Assembly: GCA_030272585.1 (NCBI GenBank)
Contig: BSYQ01000011.1
Span: forward strand, 2,108,001 to 2,172,000
DNA length: 64,000 nt
DNA from: Bryopsis sp. KO-2023
Taxonomy: Eukaryota > Chlorophyta > Ulvophyceae > Bryopsidales > Bryopsidaceae
Reading direction: 5' to 3'
Part shown: piece by piece, positions 53,258-64,000 of the stretch
How the letters are laid out: each line of letters starts with the position of its first letter
How positions within the stretch are numbered: position 1 is the stretch's first letter
The notes under the pieces: model-generated
The model's input: the letters and a program-made list of their open reading frames with translations, nothing else
Told to the model about the DNA's origin: nothing
The model's database searches: none
Program-made: the position numbers and the translations under genes

Positions 53258-55448
53258 CTACAAGACTTTAATCCCCAGCACAAAGCCTGCCATAAATCCT
53301 CCAACGCTGGGAATCCCCTGCAAAAAATAAAACAGTAAAAATAAAGACAAGATCAGAAAGATAAGGAAAAAACACACAGGCCCCAAAAAGACTGTCAATA
53401 ATTTATTTGTTTTCTATCTCATGGAATCCACACTGCAAAAAGTACATTGCAAAAAGTGGTCGTGGTGGTGGTGGTGGGGAGCAACAGAAATTTCTTTTTG
53501 ACAAAAATTGAACTCCAACTTTGATGTGTGATGTCCATTGCTCATCAGGATCGTGATTTTCCCCAATTTGAAATGCTAAGGAGTGGACATCTCAACCGGT
53601 GTATATTTACTAAAAGTTCAATTTTTTTTCCCTTCAATTGAATAAAAATAAAACACGGCTTTTTTTTCTTCACACAATAAAAAGAAATTCAAACTTTAAG
53701 AAAAAATTGCGGTTCCTGTTTTTGCAAGGTGCAATTTTCACCCACATCTGAAACGACGTTCAAAAATCTGGTCATCAGGGTCTTGACATCCTTATCGTCA
53801 AATTTCCTGAACACCACATAAAATTAGCCTCGCCACCAGAATTCAGAATATCATCAGATGATGAAATTAAAAAAAAAAAAACGAAATAATTTTCTTCTTT
53901 TGGGAAACTTTCTCCTCTGAAATTTCCTTTTCAGAGAAATTTTACCAGGAGAAAATGACGAGGAAAAAGGCACCAATATCCGAAAAGGGAAGGAAAAAAA
54001 AAAGGCCGCCTGAAACAGGGGTTGTGAAGCAACCAATGAGAAAAAATCTATCTGTATACATATATATATACTTGCTCCCCCTACTTGTCTCCAGTGACGT
54101 CGAATTTCGTGCCAAGTTTGTTTTGGACTTTCCCCCAATTGACCTCGATCATCCCTGAACTCTTGAGAAGCTGCATCCAAAAAAACAGAAAAAATCAATC
54201 CCTTTTATTTTTTTTCAAAGAGCCTTGCCTGTGCTTCAGAAAATAAGACCAGAATTCCCCTCTCCCTTGAAATTTCTCGAAGCTATTGCAACAGCTCTAA
54301 TTGCTTTTGTTGATTATCAGCAGACGGTATTTTCTTTGGACAGTAGGGATCGACCCTCCAAAAACGAATTAACAGCCGATATCCGGTCCAAGAATTCCTC
54401 CCTCAGCTGTTCTATCAGGATTGCATCTAAAAACAGGATCCGCTGGAATTAAATGCCCTAAAATGCCACTCTCTTTAAAACCATATACAAAACACTGTAA
54501 CCGCAGTGGATGTTTCACCCTTTTTCACTGTTTGCAACCTTGAATTTGACATGATGCCCTGATTTGTATCCACCAGCGCTTTCAAGACAGGGGTGAATAT
54601 TCAAGTCCTAAACAATGGCCCGTCTGACAAAACGTCTGACTGTGGCACCTCCAGAGAGTTGGATATCTAACCTGGATTGCCACAAATAAAAGCCCGATTG
54701 TGAATGCCACACTCTTCCCCACCACCTGCATAACACCAAGACAAACAACACATAATTTCAAAGCAACAAAAAAAAATCGAAAACGCTGAAGTCGGTTGCT
54801 TGTTTCAGAGCCCAACACCGTGTCTTTGTTACTCCATGTGGAAATATGCGTTGGCTTCTTTTGAGTATCCACAGCAAAATAGAAGTGTGAGAGAGTGTGA
54901 TGAAAATATAAGTGTGACAAAAAATAATAAAAATGTGTGAGAAAATAATAAAAATGTGAGAGAGTGTGATGGGCTGAAGTTAATCGAGTAACTCGACCAA
55001 CCTTCAGAGCCCCAGCACATGCAACGCCAACCAATCCGCTAAAGCCGAGTGTAGTAATGGTGGGTCCATAAGTATCCCAAAGAGCATCCACAGTTCCAGA
55101 CACCTCCTCTTGGGCACCCGCACTGGGTGGGTTGATCAGCAAAGCAGCTGCACCAAGGATTGGCAACCCATATCTGATCGACGGGCCATTGTCTTCAGAA
55201 CCTGAGTGTCAGGGAAACTGAGAATGGTGTCACCTAAATTCGGAGGTGACTCGGTGTCAATAAGATCATAGGTTGAACTCACCGCCATCGTCCCCACCCC
55301 ACCCGCGACCACCTCCTGATCCTCCGATGCCACCACTGGACCCACCGACAGCCCGCACACGAACGAACCTCGATCGAAGAGTGCGGGATGAGCCAGCTCC
55401 GATATCTGGAGACGCGAGAGCTCGAGGAGTAAACGAGGTGTTCACCAT
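53258..55448 (-). CDS. FUN14-domain protein, probably plastid-targeted
   Basis: Six exons: 55283-55448, 55002-55201, 54672-54725, 54085-54170, 53746-53806, 53258-53317 (208 residues). The N-terminal ~35 residues are Ser/Thr/Arg-rich and lack acids except one Asp (RSRFVRVRAV), as in chloroplast transit peptides. A Gly-rich acidic stretch follows. The FUN14 domain then shows a Gly-rich membrane helix (LGFSGLVGVACAGALK), VVGKSVAFTIGLLFVAIQ, the amphipathic IEVNWGKVQNKL segment and the terminal GGFMAGFVLGIKV helix. FUN14 proteins are small organelle membrane proteins; animal FUNDC1 is a mitophagy receptor, and plant relatives are little studied. Plastid targeting is inferred. It is divergent to NUP107 with 206 bp between starts. 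Confidence 0.88.
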
Positions 55449-55654
55449 TTTGGCGCGAAAAACCAAGAGAGTGCGGATGTCAACTTTTTAAGGATATCCA
55501 GAATCCAGCTATGCGCGCGTCCCGAACTCCGAAGCATTTTTACGAGATCTCCATGTCTGACTACTGCGGTGACTAGTTTCTGGTTTCATGTCTTTTCCAG
55601 GTGTGCGGTTGGCTTTTTCGCAGTGTTCGACCCGAGTCTGGGAAGGGAGCAAGC
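55449..55654. promoter_or_regulatory. Compact divergent promoter (FUN14 / NUP107)
   Basis: Only 206 bp separate the two start codons, so 5' UTRs and both promoters must share this stretch. No TATA box is obvious. Confidence 0.5.
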
Positions 55655-58600
55655 ATGGCTGCGATAGGTAGATCCTTTTTCGAGTTGCGTCCAGAAGGGA
55701 TTATTTTTCAGAAGAGCCGCGTTTGTTTTGTGCGTCCATCCTTGGTGGATCGTTGTTGAGACGCCTGACGTCTACGAAAGTTGCGATGCCCGAAAAAACG
55801 TCAGCGAGGCCTTCGCGGGTCGGACGCGGGTCATAGGATGTCTATTATCAGTTGAAAGTCAACCATTCCTTATCATCCACGGAATGAATGCCGTTGCTGA
55901 GGGCGCAACTTTGTTTATGTTTTGTTTTTTCCTTCCTACAGGGGCGGTTTCACCTGTTTGGCCCACTCCTGTTCCTCGCCACGATCCTCTTCACCTCTCG
56001 CTAGCGAATTCGGGCCGCAATGATATGGGTAATGTTTGTGCAAAGAGCACTCGCGAAATAGATCTGCATGGTCGAGTGAAGAACGACCTGCACAGCAAAA
56101 ATAAAAAAAACAGCAGGGACTGAAAAAATTGCAGGGCACTGAAATATTGGGATTATCACATCATGATATCCTGTGCAAGTTCTGTACCTTGGTGCTTTTT
56201 TCTCTGATGGGCAAGGCCTGAGTGTGAGAATTAAATGGAGATTCAAGAAAAAGGCCTGATTCAGTGTGTTTGTTTTTAGCAGACATGGATTTGTGCGATG
56301 CTGGGAGGAATGCAGAGGAGGATGCAGGGCTGGATCACACGTTTGCAGACCATGCAAGAAATTTGCTTTTGGGAAAGGTGTGTAAGTTATGGCACCTTTA
56401 ACAGACATGCGATTTTTATTTATTCATTTGTTTATAATAAATGAATGAATGTTTACCTTACATTATGAAAACTTGCCCAACGAAGGCCGTCCACAACGAG
56501 GTGATTTTTTATTCGTTTATTTATTCATCTACACTCCATATATAGGTGTGGTACATGGGTTGCTGCTCTATTGATCCGGAGGTTTTTTGGGGAAAAAAGA
56601 AACAAAAACAAGGTTTCTTTCTGGCCAAAACCTCCGCTTTCGCCAATGCAAGCATCTTAGTCAAGAGTGCTAAGGATGTCAAAGGTGCTGTTTTTCTTCT
56701 GCTGTTAGGTGTTGGCGGAAGAAGCTGTTGAGTCATGGCGACAGGCATGTCTGACAGAAGCCAATAGCCTGAGGTGATTTTTTTTTTTCACTTCATTGAT
56801 AAATTTGTTAGGACAATTTGAGGGGTGGGGGTGTTATGGTTTATGGTCTGTTTTCCTACTTTTTTGGGTGGGGGTGGGGGTGTTATGGTTTATGGTCTGT
56901 TTTTTTTGTTTTGTTTTTGGGGGGGGGGGGAAGTGCATTTAAAGATATCTCGACAACATTCAGCGAAAAGAAAAGTGACTGTGTGTCTCTGTTGCAGGTA
57001 TACAGCGGTGGGGATGCAATCGGCTGTGAACAGCATGGAGGATGTGTTTCAGTCGGCAGATTTTTTGAAATCCGAAGCGATCACATGGTCTTTGGTGAAG
57101 AGAGTGGTGTGTGGAGACAAGAAACTGGAGCTCGGAAACATCATGCCCAGTGGAGGTTTAACATTTCGGCAGAGAGTCGCAAAGAGCATCAACGAAGATC
57201 CTGACTTACTGAGGTGAGGCGTCCTTTCCCCTTCGGCTTCTTGAATTGGAGCATGCTACTGATATGGAGGAAATCTGTGAAAAATGAGTTTGGACATTTG
57301 GAAAACTGGGATGCACTGTCCATAACTCAATATCAACCAAAACGCTCGCTGAATGGCATCGTTGACCAGCACCCCGTACTGTTAGTTCAAAAAAGTTGGA
57401 ATTCCAAAAAATTTTCAAAGAACCTGGCAAAAAAGAGTGGGTGTGAGGGGTCTTGCTGCTGTTTGAATGTTTGGTTTTTGTATTTTATTTTTCATGTTTG
57501 AATTTTGTTGTTGGTGGAGGCGATAACAACGGTGAAAGTCCCAGCTTGGAGTGAAAGAATTGTACCCCCCCCCCTAAAAAACCTCAGAAAAATTGCAAAA
57601 AACGTACGGCATCTCTTCCCCAGAAAAGCTGGCCTGGTCTGAGGAAGCAAGGTACCCCCTTGAATTTCCTCCTTAGCTCTGAAAACCCGGCTCCGGCTCC
57701 CCCCCCCCAAAAAAAAAGGGAAATAACCTCTCTGTGTGTGTGTATTGTAGGTGTGCTCATTTAGTAATGTGGCTGGAAGAGATGGCAACGAACGATAAAA
57801 GCAGCGAAACCGAATTCGAGTCTCGGCCAGATCAACAATTTGCTGTGCATGATGGTTTGTGGGAAGAGACGATCAATCAGTCAAAATTCATGCAAAAGAT
57901 TTCAGGTATGAATCAAACAATGAGGTCATGACTAACATCATTAGTCATGACCTAAAAATAAAATAAAATAAAAAATCCCCTCCTTCACTGAAAGTTTTAA
58001 AGAGAAACAAACACACGTTCAAAGTGTTTCTGAATTTAATCGATCGAGTGGGGGTGTGGTAGGAGGCATGTCACGGTGTTTGATTGTGGTGTGTAGAAAT
58101 TCGACGAGCTGCTTTTTGAGCCAAAACTGCCAGGAACGGCAATTTTTTTCACAACCTGTGCAAACTATAATTTCCTAATCCATCAAAACTTTTTCCAGAC
58201 AAACCTTGAAAATCTCGTATACGTGGGAGTGCTAAATTTAATAATGTATCCATAAAATCATACATAAAATGATTTCTTAGGGTTACGGATACACCAACAG
58301 GCATTTTTTGTCCTGCTTAATAAGCCTGGACTTTGGTTAACAAGCCGCTACGAGAGCCGAGTTTGTGAATGAACGATCGAATGAATCTAGCAAAAAAAAA
58401 AAAAAGTTGAAATTTGCTTCTCTGTTTTTTATTTTCTTTTTCTTGGTATTGCACAGATGATCTCATAACGGAATTTGATTTGGATGCCCCCGGCCGCCAA
58501 GGCAGAAAAATTTGCAAAGGCGATCACGATGCTCAACAGCGAATGTTCAAGTCGGTTTGGAAATCCATCAGAAAAGGTGACAGCTTTTGTTGGGTTTTCT

Positions 58601-61600
58601 TTTCATTTTGTCAGAATTTAACTCACACCGAAAAAACAAAAAAACAATTGACCCTGACTTTCGAATGCATCTTAGTAACAAGCACATTACAAATACGAAC
58701 ATATGAACAATGAGAATATTACTTATGGTAATGTATTAGTAATTGGGATACGGAATATCGTTTCACGCAAGTTCCCTCACGGAGGCTCTGTCATATTGTC
58801 TCCCTTAGCTACGAACGAAATCAAGGGGCCCTACTTTCACATCTATCTTTGTATATATATTGAACTGAATTGAAACTAATGTACAGAACGCCAAACGGCG
58901 GAGTGCAGCCCGTTCACAGAAAACGTGTTCTAGTCTGACTCAGAAACAAACCTCCGTAGCATCCCAATGTCCATTTCTAGCTCTCTACCCCCTAACAGTA
59001 AACTGAGAACAAACTGAGTCGAGAACCTCCAGAAAAAATGCTTATATATTTCTTACTTCTTATTTCTTAATGCTTATATATTATAGCACCGTCGAAATTA
59101 TTGCACTGTTTCAGGTGATATCCGGGAAGCAATGAAAACATGTCAAGAGGCAGGACAACCCTTGGTGGCTGCCACATTGATGGGTGGTGGCCTCACTGGT
59201 CCACTCCCCCTGCATTTGGATGACGAGTCGGCAGAGAATTTGAAACGCCAGCTGTTCACCGAAACCTGCGGAATCAGCCGGACAGTAACGTGGAGGCTGA
59301 GCTGCTACAACATCGCACAGGTTGCAAAAAAAGGATATCAAGGCCAAGGTGGGGTTTTAGAACAAGGGGAATGACGTAGTCAGTCAGTCTCATGCACCCT
59401 TTCGGCGCCTATTTTTCTTTTTAATTTCGCTTCTGAGATTTTGTCTGGTTTTGATTTTCTTATGGGGCTGCATGTCTGACATAACACTGCAGATGGGTAA
59501 TGAGTGTGGCTCGGCTGTGTGTGCGTTTTTTTTGTTGAAAAGGTGTGAATTATGAGGCCGCTGTGTACGGATCCTTATGTGGAGATCTCCAGTCGATGTT
59601 GGCGGCCTGTGAAACTTGGCAGGACATAGTTTGGGCTCATGCAAAATCGTATCTTCAAATAACTGCTGAAAAGGGAGTTTTGGATATCGAAACAAATGGA
59701 TTGTTTCCCAACAATACTGATGAAGTAAGTGCCGGCATAATGGGCAGAAGTTTCGACATAAAATTTTTACTGAAAGTATTTCAAACAGCCCCAACCATGC
59801 ACTAGGTAGCAACTTGTTTTTGAAATAATTCGCAGTTATTTTTTATTTTTATTTTAAGAGAGGATGTCATTTATTCCTTTTTTTAATTATTAATGATTTT
59901 TAATTGTTTAATTTCATCCCCTTCATGGCATTGATTTTTTATTCGTTTTGTTTTCGTTTCTTAAATCAGTTGCTTGGTGTTTTGTCTGAATTGGGCTGCA
60001 TGACGACCAAAACAGTCTTGACAAGAAAATGGCCTTTGGAGAGGTAACACACACATCAAATAAGTTTTCCGATATCAGTGTGAAACAAGTGAACTAGACA
60101 ATTTGATTTTGATTTTGGTTTTTTGTTCTTTTTAAATCTTTTAAATGCTTTTTTTCAAATGAGGAGCCTGTGTTTATCCTATGCACTTTTTTTCATTGCT
60201 GTCTTACTATTATTTTCCTTTTTTTTGTTTTTCACAGCTTGATCGGCATCCAGCCCTCAAACACCAGCGAGATTTTCCAATTGGTGGTGGCAAAATGCAT
60301 CCCTTCGATCCTGGAGATGACGAAATTGCCTTTCAGGTGAACTTCACATCAAAAAAATTAATCAATCAATTTTTATCGATCGATCGATTATGGTGCTGTT
60401 GTTGTTGTCCATACAGGCTCGTTCGATTTTCAAATTTTTCAAATTATTTTTTCCACGTGGAAGCTTAAATTGATCAGGTGTTTTCATTTAAAAAAACAAA
60501 AAAAGTGTAAAAGATGGCTCAGTAGTCTTCGTTTTCTTTTTCTTTTTGTTTTGTTCCCCGAACAGAAAATTTTCGTCGAGGTGATCGTTGTTTTTTTTAA
60601 AATTATTATTCTCCCCTTTCGCAGTGTAGCCCAGCAATTGCTCGTCAAGGGGGATCTGAACGCACTGTTGAACGATGTGTTGTGGCCTTGGGTGATGGAT
60701 TCAATCAAAGCCACCAAAGAGATGGGCTGCCCGGAGGCAGACGTCGTTACATCTTTTTCCGTCATTCGTTTCTCCGCGCATTTTGCCTTGCTTCTGAAAA
60801 TTTTAGATACAGAGCACGTTTTGACAGGGTAAGCTTCCCTGGGGGGGGGGGGGGGGGACGAGAAAAAACGATGAAGCAATCGATGTCTAGATTTGGGCTC
60901 AATTTATTTATTTATTATTCTATTTATTTATTTCCTTGTGACGTGAGCCTGCTCGTGATTCTTGTTGAAAAAAAAAAAAAATTGGAGCCCTTGCATAACC
61001 AGCGGATGGATTAAAATCACAGCATGGCATGTTCTCTTCTTAAAGTACCCACCCCTCCTTTCCTTTTTTCTTTTTACTTTCTTTTTTGGTATCCCCAGCG
61101 AAGAAGCAAAAAAGGTCGAAAAGCGTGCAGGGATTTCATGTTGCGGAAAGGATATCATCATCAAACCAAGGGAGGACGAACTTGTGGTTGATCTTTTTTG
61201 TATGTTTCATTTTCAGGGCGGCGAAAGATTTGGAGTCCATGCTGCAAGCGTACGTTTTCAGCATTTTGAACAAAGGCTTTTACAAGTTGATTCCGATGTA
61301 TTCTCTTCACGTCGACCCAACCTATCGAGATAAACTCCTCCACAGAACTCTGGCCAAAATGGCGGATGTGGAGGATGACACCAAGAGAGATTGGGCCAAG
61401 GTAAAAAAATAATTATATGCATTCAAAAGGGGTTAACCCAAAAAATGAAAGAAAAAGAAAAAAGAGGGTGATTTTTTTTCTACTTTTTTGAGAGAGAGAG
61501 AGAGAGAGAATTTTTTCATGACAGGTGGAGTGATAATGAGAGAGAAGAAGGAAAAAGAAAGTGTTTAGCGGAATTTGCAAAAGAAAATTGCGGCAAATTC

Positions 61601-63950
61601 ATCATGCGGAAAGAAGAAGAATCATGTTTCATGTGACAGGGTGCATCACCTCTCTTCCTTTCTGTTTGCATGGATCCAGTCTTATTCAGGCCCATCGCAG
61701 CAGATTCGGCAGCATTGACACTGATATTTTTTCTCCATTTCCAACCCCCCCCCTGGCTTGTTGCAGAACGCAAGCTACTGGATCGATAGAAGAGACGATG
61801 ACCATCCCGAATTTATCGAAACCAGCAGTAACAACCCCCTTTCCCTGCTGGATACCATCCTCAATCACAGTGCAGCTTGCCAGAAAAACCCAAGGCTGAG
61901 CCCTGCGACCAGGTGATTCTTTCGAGATGTATCAAGTCAAGGGTGACACCCTCTTGCAGTCCATCAACATCGTAATTCTTCAACAATATTTTTTATTTTT
62001 TATATTTTTTATTATTCAATAGAGTTGCATACCCAATCATGCAACGGTGACCACTATCATTTTTAACAGCTTTTAAAACAATCCCATCGGCTGGGGGGAT
62101 TTTGAACGGTATCTCATCAGCCCCTAGAAAAATCGTCCCCTTGCTGTTCGGGGCAATCAGCTCATCCATTTTCCTGGACAGCGTGTTCACGAATTTGTGT
62201 TTGTACGTCAGTCTGACTTCATCACTGTGAATTTTTCGTCCGTCTTGTTTCGTGGTGCGAGTTCTCCAATGAACAAGCGATCTGCATGGCAGTTGTTATG
62301 TCTATATATGTCTTGATGAGGCCAAGGTTTCCAACTGTTGGAGTGACATGTGTGGATCAGGGTGGAGGCTGCACGATGGATATTCTTTTGCCGTCCGGAT
62401 TCTCCTTTGGCCAGACCAAAGCAAAGCGAGTTATCCATGCTTGTGAACGTGTTTCGAGACTTCGTGCTGAGCGGATGCATCTGTACGAAGCAAGGTGCTA
62501 GATTGGCTGGCTGCATGCCAGCCTGGCAATACTGCTATGCAGCTCCAGAACAGAGCTGTGACAAGGAAGACCGGCTGGTAGGTCTTTAGCCTTGATCCGA
62601 GTATAAAGTGATGTGGTTCTATTTTTGGAATGGCTGATTGAGAGGTTCCAGGAAGTATATATATATATTTTTTCAAATTGTTTTTTCGGGGGAGGGGGGG
62701 GGGAGAAAATGAAATTTAGAGCAAGAGGAGCTGTGCTTGGTTCAGGATCGTGTGAACCTCGTTTCGATTTCATCGAAGGTTTTCCACGAAAAAAAAAAAG
62801 TGGAAAAGCAGTAGGAAATCAAATGCTGTTGGTGCCATGAGTAAATGGTTGGCCATATTCTGCATATTTTTTTGGCTTCTACAGTGAAACATGTCTTTCT
62901 TTTTTCGCCCACCCCCCCTCCCTTTCTTGTAGATTCTTGCATCCATGCAGCAGGAGCTAAATCGGTTGATAAGCTTCTTCAAAGTGGAGCATTCCATGCA
63001 GGTATGACTGACATGGCAACATTCCCCAATCGCAGCTGTGGAACTTTACACACTGTTTTTTCAATTTGCCATAGTTTGCCTATGAAATCACTCCAATCCA
63101 GAACTTGGGTCCATGAGAAGCAATATATTCGGGGGTTCGTCCTGAAGATCAAAAAGCGAACGGCTTCAGGCACTGACGATCATTGAACCCTCACTGTTTC
63201 TATGTGTGACATACAGAATTGGGTGTCGAAAGTTAACCAGACCATCGGGGTTAGGCACGGAGAAGTGTTTTACCGAAAAGGAGGTGGCAGTTCCTCAATG
63301 ATACATTCGCAAATGCGAGAGCAAGCGGTCAAGGCAGAATTAGATGGGTTGGAAAATGAAGGTCTGGAGCTGTTCGATGCTGCATTTGACAGCATGGTGA
63401 GGAGCAGCGATAAGAAACTCGTGAATATCCAAGATAGTGATGCGTGTTCAGTCGGCGAGAATCGATTCTCGACTTGAACGATTTTCAAACCGCTGTGTTA
63501 AGGGTTTGCCGTGGATCGTGCCCTTTGATTAGTTCTGGGTGTGTTAAAAGGGGGGGGGGATGATGGTACTATTATAGCTCAAAGTTGTGGGTATGCTTCT
63601 CAGAATGCAGCTTTCCCCTTTCGACCTCTCTGGATATCTGTTTTTGTTTTTCAAAATGCATCGTATCTGTAGGCCATAAGCCCCATCTGGCTGTCCACTG
63701 TACAAATCTGTGTGGTATGCGCCATGTCGTCTGACTGTCCGTCTTTTTTTGTGCTTTCTTGCTTTTTGCAGCTGACTAGTGGCTGGGTCTGTCATGATGC
63801 CAGAGAGCTGGCAGCTGACCAGTCTGACATAGAGGTCATACTGAGATTCTGTGAACTGGGCAGCGTGGAGTCTGAGGATTACTGCTTGTTTACGAGTGAC
63901 AGGATGGCAGACATGGACACCGCACTTAGGGTGGGTGTGACTGATGATCG
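55655..63950 (+). CDS. NUP107: Nucleoporin NUP107, 3' end beyond window
   Basis: Eighteen exons with closing phases: 55655-55667, 55942-56028, 56280-56377, 56709-56773, 56998-57213, 57751-57905, 58457-58576, 59115-59348, 59543-59724, 59970-60043, 60238-60336, 60625-60828, 61217-61400, 61767-61912, 62361-62577, 62933-63001, 63217-63396, 63772-63950 (about 840 residues so far; the family is near 900). Diagnostic blocks: [13 protein letters not shown] followed by WRLSCYNIA, then [15 protein letters not shown] and [13 protein letters not shown], which match the NUP107/Nup84 helical core (animal CQNAGQPWRAATLEG, AALSGNL, CDTWEDTVWA). NUP107 belongs to the Y-complex scaffold of the nuclear pore. 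The very short first exon and the exon at 62361 are the least certain. Confidence 0.9.
58868..59036 (+). repeat. Intronic dispersed repeat, second good copy
   Basis: Matches 16922-17090 over about 165 bp, in NUP107 intron 7 and in the gene's sense orientation. The copies are moderately diverged, so it is an older family. Confidence 0.7.
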
Positions 63951-64000
63951 GTAAAACCCTCCATTTATTGTTTCCCCCTATCCACAGAACTCGTTTGAGT

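Noticed and set aside
55728-56123. 131-codon ORF overlapping the NUP107 5' region
   Set aside because: Its reading frame differs from the frame used by the phase-consistent exon at 55942-56028.
61098-61200. Possible extra NUP107 exon ([12 protein letters not shown]...)
   Set aside because: No donor gives the phase needed to join 61217, whereas joining 60828 directly to 61217 keeps the frame and fits the family.
1-64000. tRNA, rRNA and other structured RNA genes
   Set aside because: I found no cloverleaf with paired stems or rRNA core sequence by eye; the tRNA-like words near 28928 are the complement expected of a primer-binding site.

Overview
The window is nuclear DNA of a eukaryote, most likely a green-lineage organism and plausibly a streptophyte-type alga. 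The protein-coding genes are split by many short GT-AG introns. Their products include a reversibly glycosylated polypeptide (UDP-arabinopyranose mutase family), an A20/AN1 stress-associated protein, a plastid-type FUN14 protein and a plant-type DDT/WHIM chromatin protein. Introns and intergenic DNA are full of homopolymer runs, including compound poly(T)-poly(G) tracts, and of microsatellites. I cannot name the species. All splice models are my own: I matched GT/AG sites to codon phase, and the phases close without conflict across each gene listed.

Layout. 1-7.1 kb is a transposon graveyard. It holds a minus-strand hAT transposase with two frame breaks, a palindromic array very rich in GATC, a 5'-truncated LTR-retroelement pol with an in-frame TAA, and a 330-bp non-autonomous hAT element with an 8-bp target duplication. 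7.1-26.6 kb carries a secreted proline-rich protein (+), a 15-exon RLT-like DDT/WHIM protein (+) with a pogo/Tigger-type deletion element in one intron, a secreted intradiol dioxygenase-like protein (-), an mTERF protein (+) and a small unrecognised three-exon gene (+). 28.4-42.2 kb is one complete LTR retrotransposon with a second complete LTR retrotransposon inserted in its gag. 44.1-64 kb carries an A20/AN1 protein (-), an RGP/UAM (-), TRAPPC2/sedlin (+), an unrecognised nine-exon coiled-coil protein (-), a FUN14 protein (-) and NUP107 (+), which runs off the right edge.

The host genes do not form one pathway; they are ordinary housekeeping and regulatory genes, several in divergent pairs. 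The most unusual content is in the mobile elements. The inner retrotransposon encodes one 1679-residue Gag-Pol that carries, between the Gag zinc knuckle and the protease, a segment resembling phage-type Dam N6-adenine methyltransferases. The same polyprotein lacks the part of RNase H that holds the first catalytic Asp. The outer element places a canonical -1 slippery heptamer exactly at the gag stop codon, with pol in the -1 frame. Both elements have intact 5-bp target duplications and nearly or fully identical LTRs, so both are young.
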